From Psychrobacter frigidicola (GTDB taxonomy: Bacteria > Pseudomonadota > Gammaproteobacteria > Pseudomonadales > Moraxellaceae): 64,000 nucleotides of DNA. Of the stretch, positions 9,979 through 19,168 are shown piece after piece (the stretch's first letter is position 1; each line of letters starts with the position of its first letter). The DNA lies in assembly GCF_007997305.1 (NCBI RefSeq), contig NZ_VORZ01000001.1:744001-808000 (forward strand), in the 5' to 3' direction. The notes beneath the pieces are model-generated. The model ran no database searches, was not told where the DNA came from, and was given only the letters and a program-made list of their open reading frames with translations. The position numbers and the translations under genes were made by a program.

Positions 9979-11166
9979 TTAGCGTAGTGCAGAAAAGCGT
10001 CTTATCATAAATATCATTAGTAGCAGTGCCACACTAGCGACAGCAGCACCAACGTACCCTACACTCGACAGCGAGATATGGGTGACGGCATAGCCTCCAA
10101 GCAGCGCACCGGTACCGATACCTAAATTAATAATGCCGGAGAACATGGACATCACCATATCTTGAGCCTTGAGATCAATCATAATGACCCGCGCTTGAAT
10201 GGAGATAATGAGCAACATCAGTGCTGCGCCCCAAAGTAACGAATTCAAGCTGAGCGCCCATATTGAAGTCACTGCCAGCGATAGCGTAAGAAGAGACAGA
10301 AGTATCAGTACTGTTGATACCAACATCAACATCGTAATCGATTTATCACCCCACCGACTGAATATAAAACTGCCAATAAGTCCTGCGCCACCGAATAGCA
10401 GTAGTACTAAAGTGGCCAAGTTTTCACTGATTGAACCCACCTGACGCATAAAAGGTTCGATATAAGAATAAGCGGCATAATGCGCGGTAAAAACCAAAAA
10501 ACATAACAGATATAGACCAACCAGTAATGGATTTTTGAGTAATTCTGGAACTTTTTTGGCAGACCCCTCAAACATACTGGGTAGGGTTGGTAGCAATTTC
10601 GCTTGCAGAATAAACACCACAAATGCAATCACCCCAATACCACCGAAAGTAGTGCGCCAACCAAACCATTGACCAACCAGACGCCCTATAGGCACACCCA
10701 GCACCATCGCTAATGAGGTACCAGTAGCAAGCACACTAAGCGCTAATGCCTTTTTACCTTCAGGGGCAACGCGCAATATTATCGCCGCCGTAATCGACCA
10801 AAATATCGCATGTGATAAAGCAATCCCAACGCGACTAATCAGCAGTACTTGAAAGCTCCATGCAAAAACGGACAGGGCATGGCTGGCAATAAATACCACA
10901 AACAATGCCAGTAGCAAGCGCTTGCGTTCAAGCTTGCCTGTCAGCAACATAAGCGGTAATGACATGGCAGCGACAATCCATGCATACAGCGTCAGCATCC
11001 ATCCAGTTTCTGCGGTAGTAATTGAAAAATCTTGAGCGATATCACTTAACAAAGCTACAGGGACAAACTCTGTGGTATTCACGATGAATGCACTAAACCC
11101 CATTAAGAACACGCGAAAGTATTGAGTGCGGATAGGGTCTGAGCCCGCGTCAAGATTGTTTTTCAT
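9979..11166 (-). CDS. sotB: Sugar efflux MFS transporter SotB
   Basis: A 12-helix major facilitator protein closely resembling E. coli SotB/YdeA, which exports arabinose and other sugars or IPTG. Shared segments recognised from memory include FIVNTTEFVPVALLSDIAQ, MLTLYAWIVAAMSLPLMLL, VVFIASHALS and ISRVGIALSHAIFWSITA, together with a late GIINLGIGTGALLGG. The ATG at 11166 gives 395 residues, the same as E. coli SotB; a TTG nine bases further upstream is also in frame. The substrate is inferred from similarity only. It converges with folE. Confidence 0.88.
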   Translation of the reverse strand: MKNNLDAGSDPIRTQYFRVFLMGFSAFIVNTTEFVPVALLSDIAQDFSITTAETGWMLTLYAWIVAAMSLPLMLLTGKLERKRLLLALFVVFIASHALSVFAWSFQVLLISRVGIALSHAIFWSITAAIILRVAPEGKKALALSVLATGTSLAMVLGVPIGRLVGQWFGWRTTFGGIGVIAFVVFILQAKLLPTLPSMFEGSAKKVPELLKNPLLVGLYLLCFLVFTAHYAAYSYIEPFMRQVGSISENLATLVLLLFGGAGLIGSFIFSRWGDKSITMLMLVSTVLILLSLLTLSLAVTSIWALSLNSLLWGAALMLLIISIQARVIMIDLKAQDMVMSMFSGIINLGIGTGALLGGYAVTHISLSSVGYVGAAVASVALLLMIFMIRRFSALR

Positions 11167-11391
11167 AAAATCCAATAAAAAATAAAAACAGGTGCCTATG
11201 CAGCACGATTGACCCGAAAATGGGTATGAATACTTAAATTTATAAATATTGATAGGTATAAAAATTTAGATATATAACAATATAGATAATATTAGGATGG
11301 TAGGGTCTAATACCAAGAAAATAGTAGAATTTAGAATAATTTTTCGATAACGATAAAAGATTTAAAATCAATAGAAACAGAACCAGTAGAA

Positions 11392-11805
11392 TCAAAAATC
11401 CACTTTACCCCGTAACGATTTTGTCATGCCCCGCTGCGTTTTTTTGTCCATGCGTTTGCGCCGAGCGTTTTTGCTCGGTTTACTGGGTCTGCGGGTTTTG
11501 TTAACGTGGGTGGCATTGATTATAAATTGCTGCAAGCGCTCAAAGGCATCACTCTTATTTTTTTCTTGCGTACGAAATTGCTGAGCTTTAATAATCAGCA
11601 CACCTTCTTTACTAATGCGGCTGTCCTTGCTGGCTAATAGACGTTGTTTTTGCGAGTCACTAAGGCTTGAAGCGGCAATATCAAAACGTAAGTGAATAGC
11701 AGAGGAGACTTTGTTGACGTTTTGACCGCCAGCTCCTTGAGCGCGTATGGCGTTGAGTTCTACCTCGTAATCATTAAGGCTGATATTATTACTGATAAAA
11801 ATCAT
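11392..11805 (-). CDS. arfB: Alternative ribosome-rescue factor B (peptidyl-tRNA hydrolase ArfB/YaeJ)
   Basis: Releases nascent chains from ribosomes stalled without a stop codon. The catalytic GGQ motif is at residues 26-28 (RAQGAGGQNVNK), and the C-terminus is a long, very basic tail (SKNARRKRMDKKTQRG) which in this family enters the empty mRNA channel. Length 137 residues versus 140 in E. coli. The lack of a codon-recognition domain separates it from release factors 1 and 2. Monocistronic, downstream of sotB on the same strand. Confidence 0.95.
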   Translation of the reverse strand: MIFISNNISLNDYEVELNAIRAQGAGGQNVNKVSSAIHLRFDIAASSLSDSQKQRLLASKDSRISKEGVLIIKAQQFRTQEKNKSDAFERLQQFIINATHVNKTRRPSKPSKNARRKRMDKKTQRGMTKSLRGKVDF

Positions 11806-11969
11806 GGTCTGCTTTTATGTAACATAATTGGTATTTATTGATTATCATAAACCATTATTGAATAGGCTGCCACTTGCAAGATATCTGACCTACAAAAGAC
11901 AAGGTAAGCAATAAAGCTACAGAAGTCGTGGTCTGTTTGGCATATGTCATGAAGGTAATTCAATCAAAG

Positions 11970-13682
11970 CTATAGGGTACTTGCCTGCAATAAGCGCTTA
12001 GCATACGGATGCTGCGGCTGATTAAACACCGCTTCAGTAGCGCCTGACTCAACGCACATACCCTCTTTTAATACCATAATATATTGACATAAAGCGCGCA
12101 CAACTTTTAAATCATGGCTGATAAACACATAACTAATTTGCAATTTCTGTTGAATTTCGCGCAGTAAATTGACCACCGTCACTTGCGTGGTACTATCAAG
12201 TGCGGACGTCGGTTCGTCCAAAATGAGCAAACTTGGCTTCATAACCAAAGCCCGTGCAAGCGCTACTCGCTGGCGCTGACCACCCGATAACTCATGCGGA
12301 TAACGCTGCGCAAGCTCGCTAGGTAAATGTACAGTATTAAGGCTGGCCATCACCGCTTGCTCACGTGTTGCTTTATCAACACCCTGTACCAGTAAACCTT
12401 CTTCAACTATCTGTAATACGGTCATACGCGGATTAATACTGGCAAAGGGGTCTTGGAATACCATCTGGATTTGTGCTCGGAACTTACGTAGCTCACGCTT
12501 AGATAATGCCGTAATGTCTTGACCGTTAATGATTATCTGACCACTGACTTGTGCCTGATTGCTAAGCAGTTGACTTAACGCCAGCGCAATCGTGGTTTTA
12601 CCGGAGCCAGATTCGCCAACAATACCGAGCGCCTGCCCTGCCTGCAAAGTCATATCCAAGCCTTTGACGGCATCAAACCAACGTGTAGCACTACCGAACA
12701 GGCTTTTCTCTACTGGAAATTTTACGTTTAAATTCTTGACCGCTAAGACGTCATTTTGATTGTCCCCATCATTGATTATACTTAGCGCGTGACCAAAATC
12801 TTGCTGCATTAACGTACGCGTATAGTCGGCTTTTGGATGAGCAAAAATCGTTGCCGTCGCACCTTGTTCAATGGTCTGCCCTTGACGCATAACGATAAGA
12901 TTATCGCTATAACGACGCACTAAGTTAAGGTCATGGCTGATTAAAATCATTGCCATATTGCGCTCATGCTTTAGATTATCCAGCAGCGCTAAAATCTCAT
13001 GCTGCAAGGTGACATCAAGCGCCGTTGTTGGCTCATCGGCGATTAAAATATCAGGTTGCTGCGCCAATGCCATGGCAATCATGACCCGTTGCCGCTGCCC
13101 ACCTGATAGCTCGTGCGGATAGCGATTGAGCTTATCAACAGCATCAGCAATATTGACATCGTTTAATAAAGCAATAGTTTGCGCGCGCCATTGCTTTTTG
13201 GGTGTGCCGTTTAGATGCAATGATTCAGCGATTTGCTTGGCAACAGTATGCAGTGGATTGAGCGCCGTCATTGGCTCTTGAAATACCATACCGATACGCT
13301 GACCACGAATAGCACGCAGCGATTTATTACGGGCGCTATCATTGGCTATCGGTAGCTTAGCCATGCCAGTTGCATTTGCTAGCTGTACATCGCCGGTAGT
13401 AATAAGATTGTCAGGCAGTAAACCCAACAAAGCCAAACTGGCTATTGACTTACCAGAACCGGACTCACCAACAATGGCTAAGGTTTCCCCTTGTCGCAAT
13501 TGATAAGATAATTTATCAACCAGAGTCTCCCCTGTATGCGTAACAATACTCAGCTTATCAACGGTTAGAATCGTAGCACTAGGCTTATTAATATCGAGCT
13601 TGTCAGTATTACTTTGCGATACACTGTTATTTTTCAGCGCATTATTAGTATGAGTATGGATGTTAGTATTGGTCGTTATCAT
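11970..13682 (-). CDS. yejF: Peptide ABC transporter, fused duplicated ATPase YejF
   Basis: Powers the YejABEF importer of oligopeptides (in E. coli microcin C). Two complete nucleotide-binding domains lie in tandem: Walker A GESGSGKS and GESGSGKT, each with a signature LSGGQRQRV and Walker B (DILIADEPTT and SLLILDEPTS). I start at the ATG at 13682 (MITTNTNIH, 570 residues), one base after the yejE stop, with GAGGCG upstream; the 15-codon extension to 13727 would overlap yejE. The first about 35 residues are a polar Asn/Thr-rich segment not typical of the family. Confidence 0.93.
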   Translation of the reverse strand: MITTNTNIHTHTNNALKNNSVSQSNTDKLDINKPSATILTVDKLSIVTHTGETLVDKLSYQLRQGETLAIVGESGSGKSIASLALLGLLPDNLITTGDVQLANATGMAKLPIANDSARNKSLRAIRGQRIGMVFQEPMTALNPLHTVAKQIAESLHLNGTPKKQWRAQTIALLNDVNIADAVDKLNRYPHELSGGQRQRVMIAMALAQQPDILIADEPTTALDVTLQHEILALLDNLKHERNMAMILISHDLNLVRRYSDNLIVMRQGQTIEQGATATIFAHPKADYTRTLMQQDFGHALSIINDGDNQNDVLAVKNLNVKFPVEKSLFGSATRWFDAVKGLDMTLQAGQALGIVGESGSGKTTIALALSQLLSNQAQVSGQIIINGQDITALSKRELRKFRAQIQMVFQDPFASINPRMTVLQIVEEGLLVQGVDKATREQAVMASLNTVHLPSELAQRYPHELSGGQRQRVALARALVMKPSLLILDEPTSALDSTTQVTVVNLLREIQQKLQISYVFISHDLKVVRALCQYIMVLKEGMCVESGATEAVFNQPQHPYAKRLLQASTL

Positions 13683-13683
13683 A

Positions 13684-14784
13684 TTAAGAACGCCTCGGAT
13701 CAAACGCATCACGCAGCGCTTCGCCAATAAAGATAAGCAACGATAGAATCAGAGTTAAACTAAAGAATCCGGATAAAGCCAGCCACGGCGCATCAAGGTT
13801 ATTTTTACCTTGCACCATTAACTCCCCTAATGAGGCCGAGCCAGGTGGCAGACCATACCCTAAGAAATCTAGTGAGGTCAGCGCAATAATATTGGCTGTC
13901 AAAATAAACGGCAACTGCGATAAGCTCGACGCTAAGGCATTGGGCAAAATATGTCGACGCATGATTTGACTGTCAGACACACCTAAATTACGAGCAGCGC
14001 GCACATAATCAAAATTACGCGCACGCAAGAACTCTGCCCGCACTAAACCTACTAAACCCATCCAGCCAAATAGCAACATCAATGCAAATAAAACCGTGAT
14101 ATTTGGACTAAACAGACTGACCAAAATAATAATCATAAACAGTTGCGGCATTCCGCCCCACACTTCCATAAAGCGCTGACCGGCCAAATCAACCCAACCG
14201 CCATAATAGCCTTGGATAGCGCCAACGACAATACCAATCATCGCCCCCGCTATGGTCAGCGCTAGACCAAATATCAAAGATACTCGCAAGCCATACAGTA
14301 TTCGTGCCAACACATCACGCCCCATATCATCTGTGCCTAGCCAATTTTGGCTATTGGGCGCAGCTGGATAGGGAATAGCCAATTCAACGTTAGGCGTTTG
14401 GTCAGCAAAAGGAATAGGCGGCATCAGATAATAGCCATTTGCACCAATCAATGCTTGTACCGCAGGGTCTTTATAATTAGTCTCAGTCTCAAATATACCG
14501 CCAAAAGTCGTCTCTGGATAAGCTTTTAATACCGGAAAATAATAATCACCGTCATACTGCACCAATAGCGGCTTGTCATTAGCAATCACATTAACTGCCA
14601 TACAAATCACAAAGACTAGCGTAAAAATAACAAGCGATATCATACCAAGTCGATTATGAAGAAAACGATTAAGACGCGCCTGCCAGATAGGGTTTAAGCG
14701 GCGTTTTTTTGGCTTAGATAAATGAGGTATGGGTACAGTAGATACGGTAGCGTCAGGTTTTTTAGGCGACAAATCATGTGACAT
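13684..14784 (-). CDS. yejE: Peptide ABC transporter permease YejE
   Basis: One of two inner-membrane permeases of the peptide importer. 366 residues with a cytoplasmic basic N-terminus (SKPKKRRLNPIW), a first membrane helix near residues 45-68, a large periplasmic loop and five further helices. The permease coupling motif is visible as VRAARNLGVSDSQIMRRHILPNA. Its ATG overlaps the yejB stop codon in a TAATG junction, indicating translational coupling, and its stop is one base from yejF. Confidence 0.93.
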   Translation of the reverse strand: MSHDLSPKKPDATVSTVPIPHLSKPKKRRLNPIWQARLNRFLHNRLGMISLVIFTLVFVICMAVNVIANDKPLLVQYDGDYYFPVLKAYPETTFGGIFETETNYKDPAVQALIGANGYYLMPPIPFADQTPNVELAIPYPAAPNSQNWLGTDDMGRDVLARILYGLRVSLIFGLALTIAGAMIGIVVGAIQGYYGGWVDLAGQRFMEVWGGMPQLFMIIILVSLFSPNITVLFALMLLFGWMGLVGLVRAEFLRARNFDYVRAARNLGVSDSQIMRRHILPNALASSLSQLPFILTANIIALTSLDFLGYGLPPGSASLGELMVQGKNNLDAPWLALSGFFSLTLILSLLIFIGEALRDAFDPRRS

Positions 14785-15851
14785 TAGCGCCCCTCAAAAT
14801 CAATGCGTGGATCAATTAGGTGATAGCTTAAATCACTAATAAGCTGCAATAACAGGCCGACTAAGGTAAAAATAAATAGCGTGCCAAAAATTACCGGATA
14901 ATCGCGCTGTTGAATGGCCTCAAAACCGAGCAGCCCTAAGCCATCAAGCTTAAAGATAATCTCAATCAAAAAGTTACTGGCAAAGAATATGCCAACGATA
15001 GCCGCTGGAATACCGGCGATAATAATCAGCATGGCATTACGAAACACATGACCATACAGGACTTGGCGCTCGCCTAAGCCTTTAGCACGCGCGGTCAGCA
15101 CATATTGCTTACCAAGCTCTTCTAAAAAGCTAAACTTAGTCAGATAAGTTAGCCCGGCAAAGCCGCCAACCGTACTTGCCAGCAGCGGCAGCGCTAAATG
15201 CCAAAAATAATCCTTAACCTTACCCAGTGCAGATAATTGGTCAAAATTCTCTGAGGTGAGCCCTTGTAGCGGAAAAATATGCCAATAACTGCCACCGGCA
15301 AAGAATACCAATAAAATTACCGCAAACACAAATACTGGTATGGCATGTCCAACTGCGAGCAGCATTGCCGTGGCTTTATCCATCGCTGAGCCATGATGCA
15401 TGGCTTTATAAATACCTAGCGGAATGGCAATCAGGTAAATCAGCAGCGTACTCCACAATCCAAGCGATATTGATACCGGCAGCTTCTCTACTATCAAGTC
15501 TGTCACCGACTGTCCCTTAAAGAACGACTCGCCAAAATCAAGCTTGGCATAGTTCTTGAGCATCAGCCAAAAACGCTCGGGCGCTGATTTATCAAAGCCG
15601 TATTGGGCGTTAATAGCGGCGACCATCTCATCCGATAGACCGCGCGTCCCTTGATAGGTACTATTAGCACCAGAGCTACCTGCACCAATATTAGCATTAA
15701 GCGCCTGATCCTTAGCGCCTTGCTCTATGAGTGCCAACTGCTGTTCGACAGGACCGCCGGGAGCCGCTTGTACCACCATAAAATTCGCCAGCAAAATTAA
15801 AAATAGCGTTGGTAATATCAGCAATAATCTTTTAAAGATATAACGACCCAT
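14784..15851 (-). CDS. yejB: Peptide ABC transporter permease YejB
   Basis: Partner permease of YejE. 355 residues beginning MGRYIFKRLLLILPTLFLI, a typical first helix of DppB/OppB-type permeases, with a long periplasmic loop (residues about 30-130) and five further helices. The coupling motif is ARAKGLGERQVLYGHVFRNA. The periplasmic loop has a low-complexity Gly/Ser/Ala stretch (NANIGAGSSGANST). It starts about 100 bases after gloB. Confidence 0.93.
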   Translation of the reverse strand: MGRYIFKRLLLILPTLFLILLANFMVVQAAPGGPVEQQLALIEQGAKDQALNANIGAGSSGANSTYQGTRGLSDEMVAAINAQYGFDKSAPERFWLMLKNYAKLDFGESFFKGQSVTDLIVEKLPVSISLGLWSTLLIYLIAIPLGIYKAMHHGSAMDKATAMLLAVGHAIPVFVFAVILLVFFAGGSYWHIFPLQGLTSENFDQLSALGKVKDYFWHLALPLLASTVGGFAGLTYLTKFSFLEELGKQYVLTARAKGLGERQVLYGHVFRNAMLIIIAGIPAAIVGIFFASNFLIEIIFKLDGLGLLGFEAIQQRDYPVIFGTLFIFTLVGLLLQLISDLSYHLIDPRIDFEGR

Positions 15852-15949
15852 GATGGCAGCTTCCTAGGGTAGAAAAACATGGCTCTAGCTAAAAATGATA
15901 GTGAGAAGCAATAATTAAGAATAGTCCTTAAAAATAGCCATAGTAGCAA

Positions 15950-16729
15950 TTAAAAATTATTCTTAAGCGTACGTAATGCCGCAAATACGGTTAACGGTTT
16001 ATCGTCTTCAAGATTGGTCTTAGACGCTACTCCTGCTATCACGCTAGCCTTGTCTGTACGTAAGAACACATTGACTGCACGCTCATGCTCTAAAGTGACT
16101 GGTAATGTGGGAATACCCTGTGCTGTTTTTTCTTCAGCTTGTGATAAGGCTTGCTGTATAGCAGCATTTTCAGGCTCAATGGATAGTCCAAAGCGCATGT
16201 TACTAGCTGTATATTCATGTGCTGGATACAGTAAGGTCTCAGGTGGCAGACCATTCAATCGCTTAAAGCTTTCAAATAACTGCTCAATAGTGCCGGTAAA
16301 GACACGACCACAGCCGCCACTAAACAACGTATCACCGCAAAAGCAATGTTTAAGCCCATCGATATCTAGAATATAGGCCATGTGGCTAGCAGTATGCCCT
16401 GGAATATCCCAAACCTGTGCTGAAAAGCCCCAAGCGCTGACTGTGCTGCCGTCTTTAATCGTTTGATCTTCATCCACATTATGCTCACTATGGGCGACAA
16501 GATGAGTCATCGGAAAATGCTCTTGTAGCTCAGCCACGCCGCCAATATGATCATGATGATGATGCGTGGTCCAAATCGAAGTCAGCTCCAACCCATTTGC
16601 TTCCAGATAGTCAATAAGGGGCGCAGCTTGGCCAGGATCTATCACAATGGCTTGTTTATTGCTCTCATTAATTAATGTCCAGATGTAATTGTCATTAAAC
16701 GCTTTGACTGGATGGATACGAATACTCAT
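15950..16729 (-). CDS. gloB: Hydroxyacylglutathione hydrolase (glyoxalase II)
   Basis: Hydrolyses S-D-lactoylglutathione to glutathione and D-lactate in methylglyoxal detoxification. It has a metallo-beta-lactamase fold with the binuclear metal motif THHHHDHIGG at residues 55-64, a distal histidine in PGHTASHMAY, the Asp ligand in FCGDTLFSGGCGR and the final His in LYPAHEYTASN. Length 259 residues, matching the family. Unusually it lies on the same strand between yejA (163 bases upstream) and yejB (98 bases downstream), so it may be part of that transcript. Confidence 0.95.
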   Translation of the reverse strand: MSIRIHPVKAFNDNYIWTLINESNKQAIVIDPGQAAPLIDYLEANGLELTSIWTTHHHHDHIGGVAELQEHFPMTHLVAHSEHNVDEDQTIKDGSTVSAWGFSAQVWDIPGHTASHMAYILDIDGLKHCFCGDTLFSGGCGRVFTGTIEQLFESFKRLNGLPPETLLYPAHEYTASNMRFGLSIEPENAAIQQALSQAEEKTAQGIPTLPVTLEHERAVNVFLRTDKASVIAGVASKTNLEDDKPLTVFAALRTLKNNF

Positions 16730-16891
16730 GCTAAATCCTTATTAGAGGTTTTATTTATTAAAAGCTGTCTTTATAAAAAATGATATTTATCAAGAGCTGT
16801 ATTTTTTATATTAAAGTTTATCGGGCTAACAACGATAAAGCCAGACTATAAAAGCTATATGTACAATACAGCAGTGTATTAATACAACCTT

Positions 16892-18724
16892 TTATTTTCG
16901 CAGATACTTATCAACACGTGCCTCAGCTTGCTTATCAACCCACCAATAATCAACCCCAACGGCATTAGTAGGTAGATTTTCTGCGTGGCGGTATTGATTC
17001 CAGTAGGCGACGGTAGTCTTAGATTTGCCATATAATGGCACCAGATAATGACCTGAACGCAGGAGACGATCAAGCACCTGCGTATATAAAACAATCTCAT
17101 CACGGCTTTTAGCATTACTAAGCGCCGTGATCACCTTATCAATCGCCGGATTTTTGATACCGATAGTGTTGTAATTACCAACTTCATCCGCGGCAGCGCT
17201 CCCCCAAAATGTTGCTTGCTCGGCCCCAGGGGACAAACTCTGAGCGAACACATCGACAGTCATATCATAATCAAAACGGCGCTTGCGTTCTGCATATTGC
17301 GGCCCATCGACTTGACGTAGAGTGACATCAAAACCTAAGCGTTGCAAATTACGCAGATAAGGCAACAATACTCGGCCCATTGTATCACCGGTCATTAGCA
17401 TCTCAATTTTAGCAGGCCGACCATCAGGCTGATAAAGATGCATATCTTTATAATAGAACCCTGCATCTAGCAATAGTTGCCGTGCCGCAAGTGATCCGTC
17501 ACGGTTAAAACCGCCGCCATCACTGATTGGTAGTTGCCACTCCGCCACTACTGCTTGTCGTTGCATCGGCTCAAGCTCAGCAAGTAGCGGCGTTAATACT
17601 TGCATCTCTTGCGCTGATGGCGTGCCTGTTGCGGCGAGCTCTGAGCCATAAAAAAAGCTTTGCAAGCGCTCATATTGCCCATGAAATAAAGTTTTATTCA
17701 TCCATTCAAAATCATAAGCAGCGGTTAAAGCTTCGCGCACCCGAATATCTTGAAATATTGGCCGGCGCATATTCATCACCAGCCCTTGCATCGGTACTGG
17801 ATTTTGACTGCTGATAGATTCTTTATGAATCATCCCCGCTTTGACCGCACGAAAGTTATAACCAGTTGCCCAGTTTGCTGCTTTATTCTCAGGACGAAAA
17901 CGGTATTGACCGGATTTAAAACCCTCAAAGGCAACCTCATCGCTTTGATAATAGACAAACTTAATCATATCAAAATTATAACGACCTCGATTAACCATTA
18001 AATCCCGCCCCCAATAATTAGGGTCGCGTACATAACTGACCGAACGTCCAGCATCAACGCGGCCAAGCTTATAAGGACCACTGCCCATCAACGGGGTCAA
18101 GCTTATCTTCTCAAAGCTGCTATCAATGGACATCTTGGCAAAGACTGGAAACTGACCAACGGTTAATAGGATTTCTTTGTTATCACCGGAGACAAAAACG
18201 AACTTCACTCGCTGCTTATCTAGGGTCTGTATCTCTTTAATATCGCCTAAATAGCTACGAATAAACATCGGGCCTTTTGTTAACAACGCATCATAAGTTG
18301 CTTTAACATCAGCGCTGGTAACCGGCGTGCCGTCCCAAAACTTCGCTTTTGGATCGACATGATAAATAATCCAGCTGGCATCCTCTGGATCATAAGTAAC
18401 GCCAGTTGCCAGCTGCGGATACATCGTAAAAGCCTCGTTTAAAGAGCCTGTCATTAAGGTATCGTATAGATAGTCAGTACCAGTCACAGCGACGCCCGTG
18501 GTCATCCACTTATTGGCAGCATTAAAGGTTCCGCGTGCTTCAAGTGATAATGTACCACCCGTTGGCGCATTGGGATTGGCATAGGGCATATGAGGCGCAT
18601 TGACATACTCGGCAGTACTATTATGCCCAAACGCCGTAGTGGTAATGGGCGCAGCCGTAACACCTGGCATCCAGCTAATAACGATGCTTAATAAGGCTAC
18701 ATTTAGTAAGGCTTTTTTTATCAT
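16892..18724 (-). CDS. yejA: Periplasmic peptide-binding protein YejA
   Basis: Family 5 extracellular solute-binding protein feeding YejBEF. The signal peptide MIKKALLNVALLSIVISW...VTAA is followed by a mature domain containing PMQGLVMNMRRPIFQDIRVREALTAA-type sequence (read in shorter pieces), the hallmark of the SBP_bac_5 lobe. I start at the ATG at 18724 (610 residues) because it places the signal peptide at the N-terminus; the frame extends upstream to 18781 without family support. It is first in the yejA-gloB-yejB-yejE-yejF series. Confidence 0.9.
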   Translation of the reverse strand: MIKKALLNVALLSIVISWMPGVTAAPITTTAFGHNSTAEYVNAPHMPYANPNAPTGGTLSLEARGTFNAANKWMTTGVAVTGTDYLYDTLMTGSLNEAFTMYPQLATGVTYDPEDASWIIYHVDPKAKFWDGTPVTSADVKATYDALLTKGPMFIRSYLGDIKEIQTLDKQRVKFVFVSGDNKEILLTVGQFPVFAKMSIDSSFEKISLTPLMGSGPYKLGRVDAGRSVSYVRDPNYWGRDLMVNRGRYNFDMIKFVYYQSDEVAFEGFKSGQYRFRPENKAANWATGYNFRAVKAGMIHKESISSQNPVPMQGLVMNMRRPIFQDIRVREALTAAYDFEWMNKTLFHGQYERLQSFFYGSELAATGTPSAQEMQVLTPLLAELEPMQRQAVVAEWQLPISDGGGFNRDGSLAARQLLLDAGFYYKDMHLYQPDGRPAKIEMLMTGDTMGRVLLPYLRNLQRLGFDVTLRQVDGPQYAERKRRFDYDMTVDVFAQSLSPGAEQATFWGSAAADEVGNYNTIGIKNPAIDKVITALSNAKSRDEIVLYTQVLDRLLRSGHYLVPLYGKSKTTVAYWNQYRHAENLPTNAVGVDYWWVDKQAEARVDKYLRK

Positions 18725-19006
18725 GGCTTTTTTATCACAATTTTTTACTAGCGTGTCTTCATCATAGCGTCTTAACGACAACTGGTGTTATGGCAAACTT
18801 AATAGTGGAAATAGACACTTGGCTTATTTACATACTGATTTATAACGGTTAAAAATAAGTCGGAATGGCTAAAACAATAAAATCCAAAGAATTTCATCAT
18901 AACAAACTTCGCTTTTTTAACCTAATCATTCAGGGTAAGGATGAAACTATCAGTCACTTGATGGATTTTTAGCCTTAGTTTTGATTTTTCTTTACTATTT
19001 ACAAAT
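18725..19006. other. Intergenic region upstream of yejA
   Basis: About 280 bases with no coding potential I can support. It should contain the yejA promoter, but I do not see a convincing -35/-10 pair. The next block holds a terminator (19007-19039). Confidence 0.3.
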
Positions 19007-19039
19007 AAAAAGACGCCAAATTGATAGTGGCGTCTTTTT
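19007..19039. terminator. Bidirectional terminator downstream of the LysM gene
   Basis: A perfect 12-bp stem, AAAAAGACGCCA / TGGCGTCTTTTT, with a 9-base loop; the A and T runs make it work on either strand. The minus-strand LysM gene ends about 130 bases before it. Confidence 0.75.
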
Positions 19040-19168
19040 ATTTGTTATTAACAACAATATTAAAATAGCTCTGCTCTATGAACACTCTGAGATTAATTCG
19101 TATTTAATTGCGATTGAGCTGATAAGATTAATTAATATGCTTTAGAGTTTACTGTTGCTATGGAATCA

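Noticed and set aside
16014..16376. 120-codon plus-strand frame opposite gloB
   Set aside because: Antisense to a gene with all catalytic motifs; Cys/Ser-rich composition typical of shadows.
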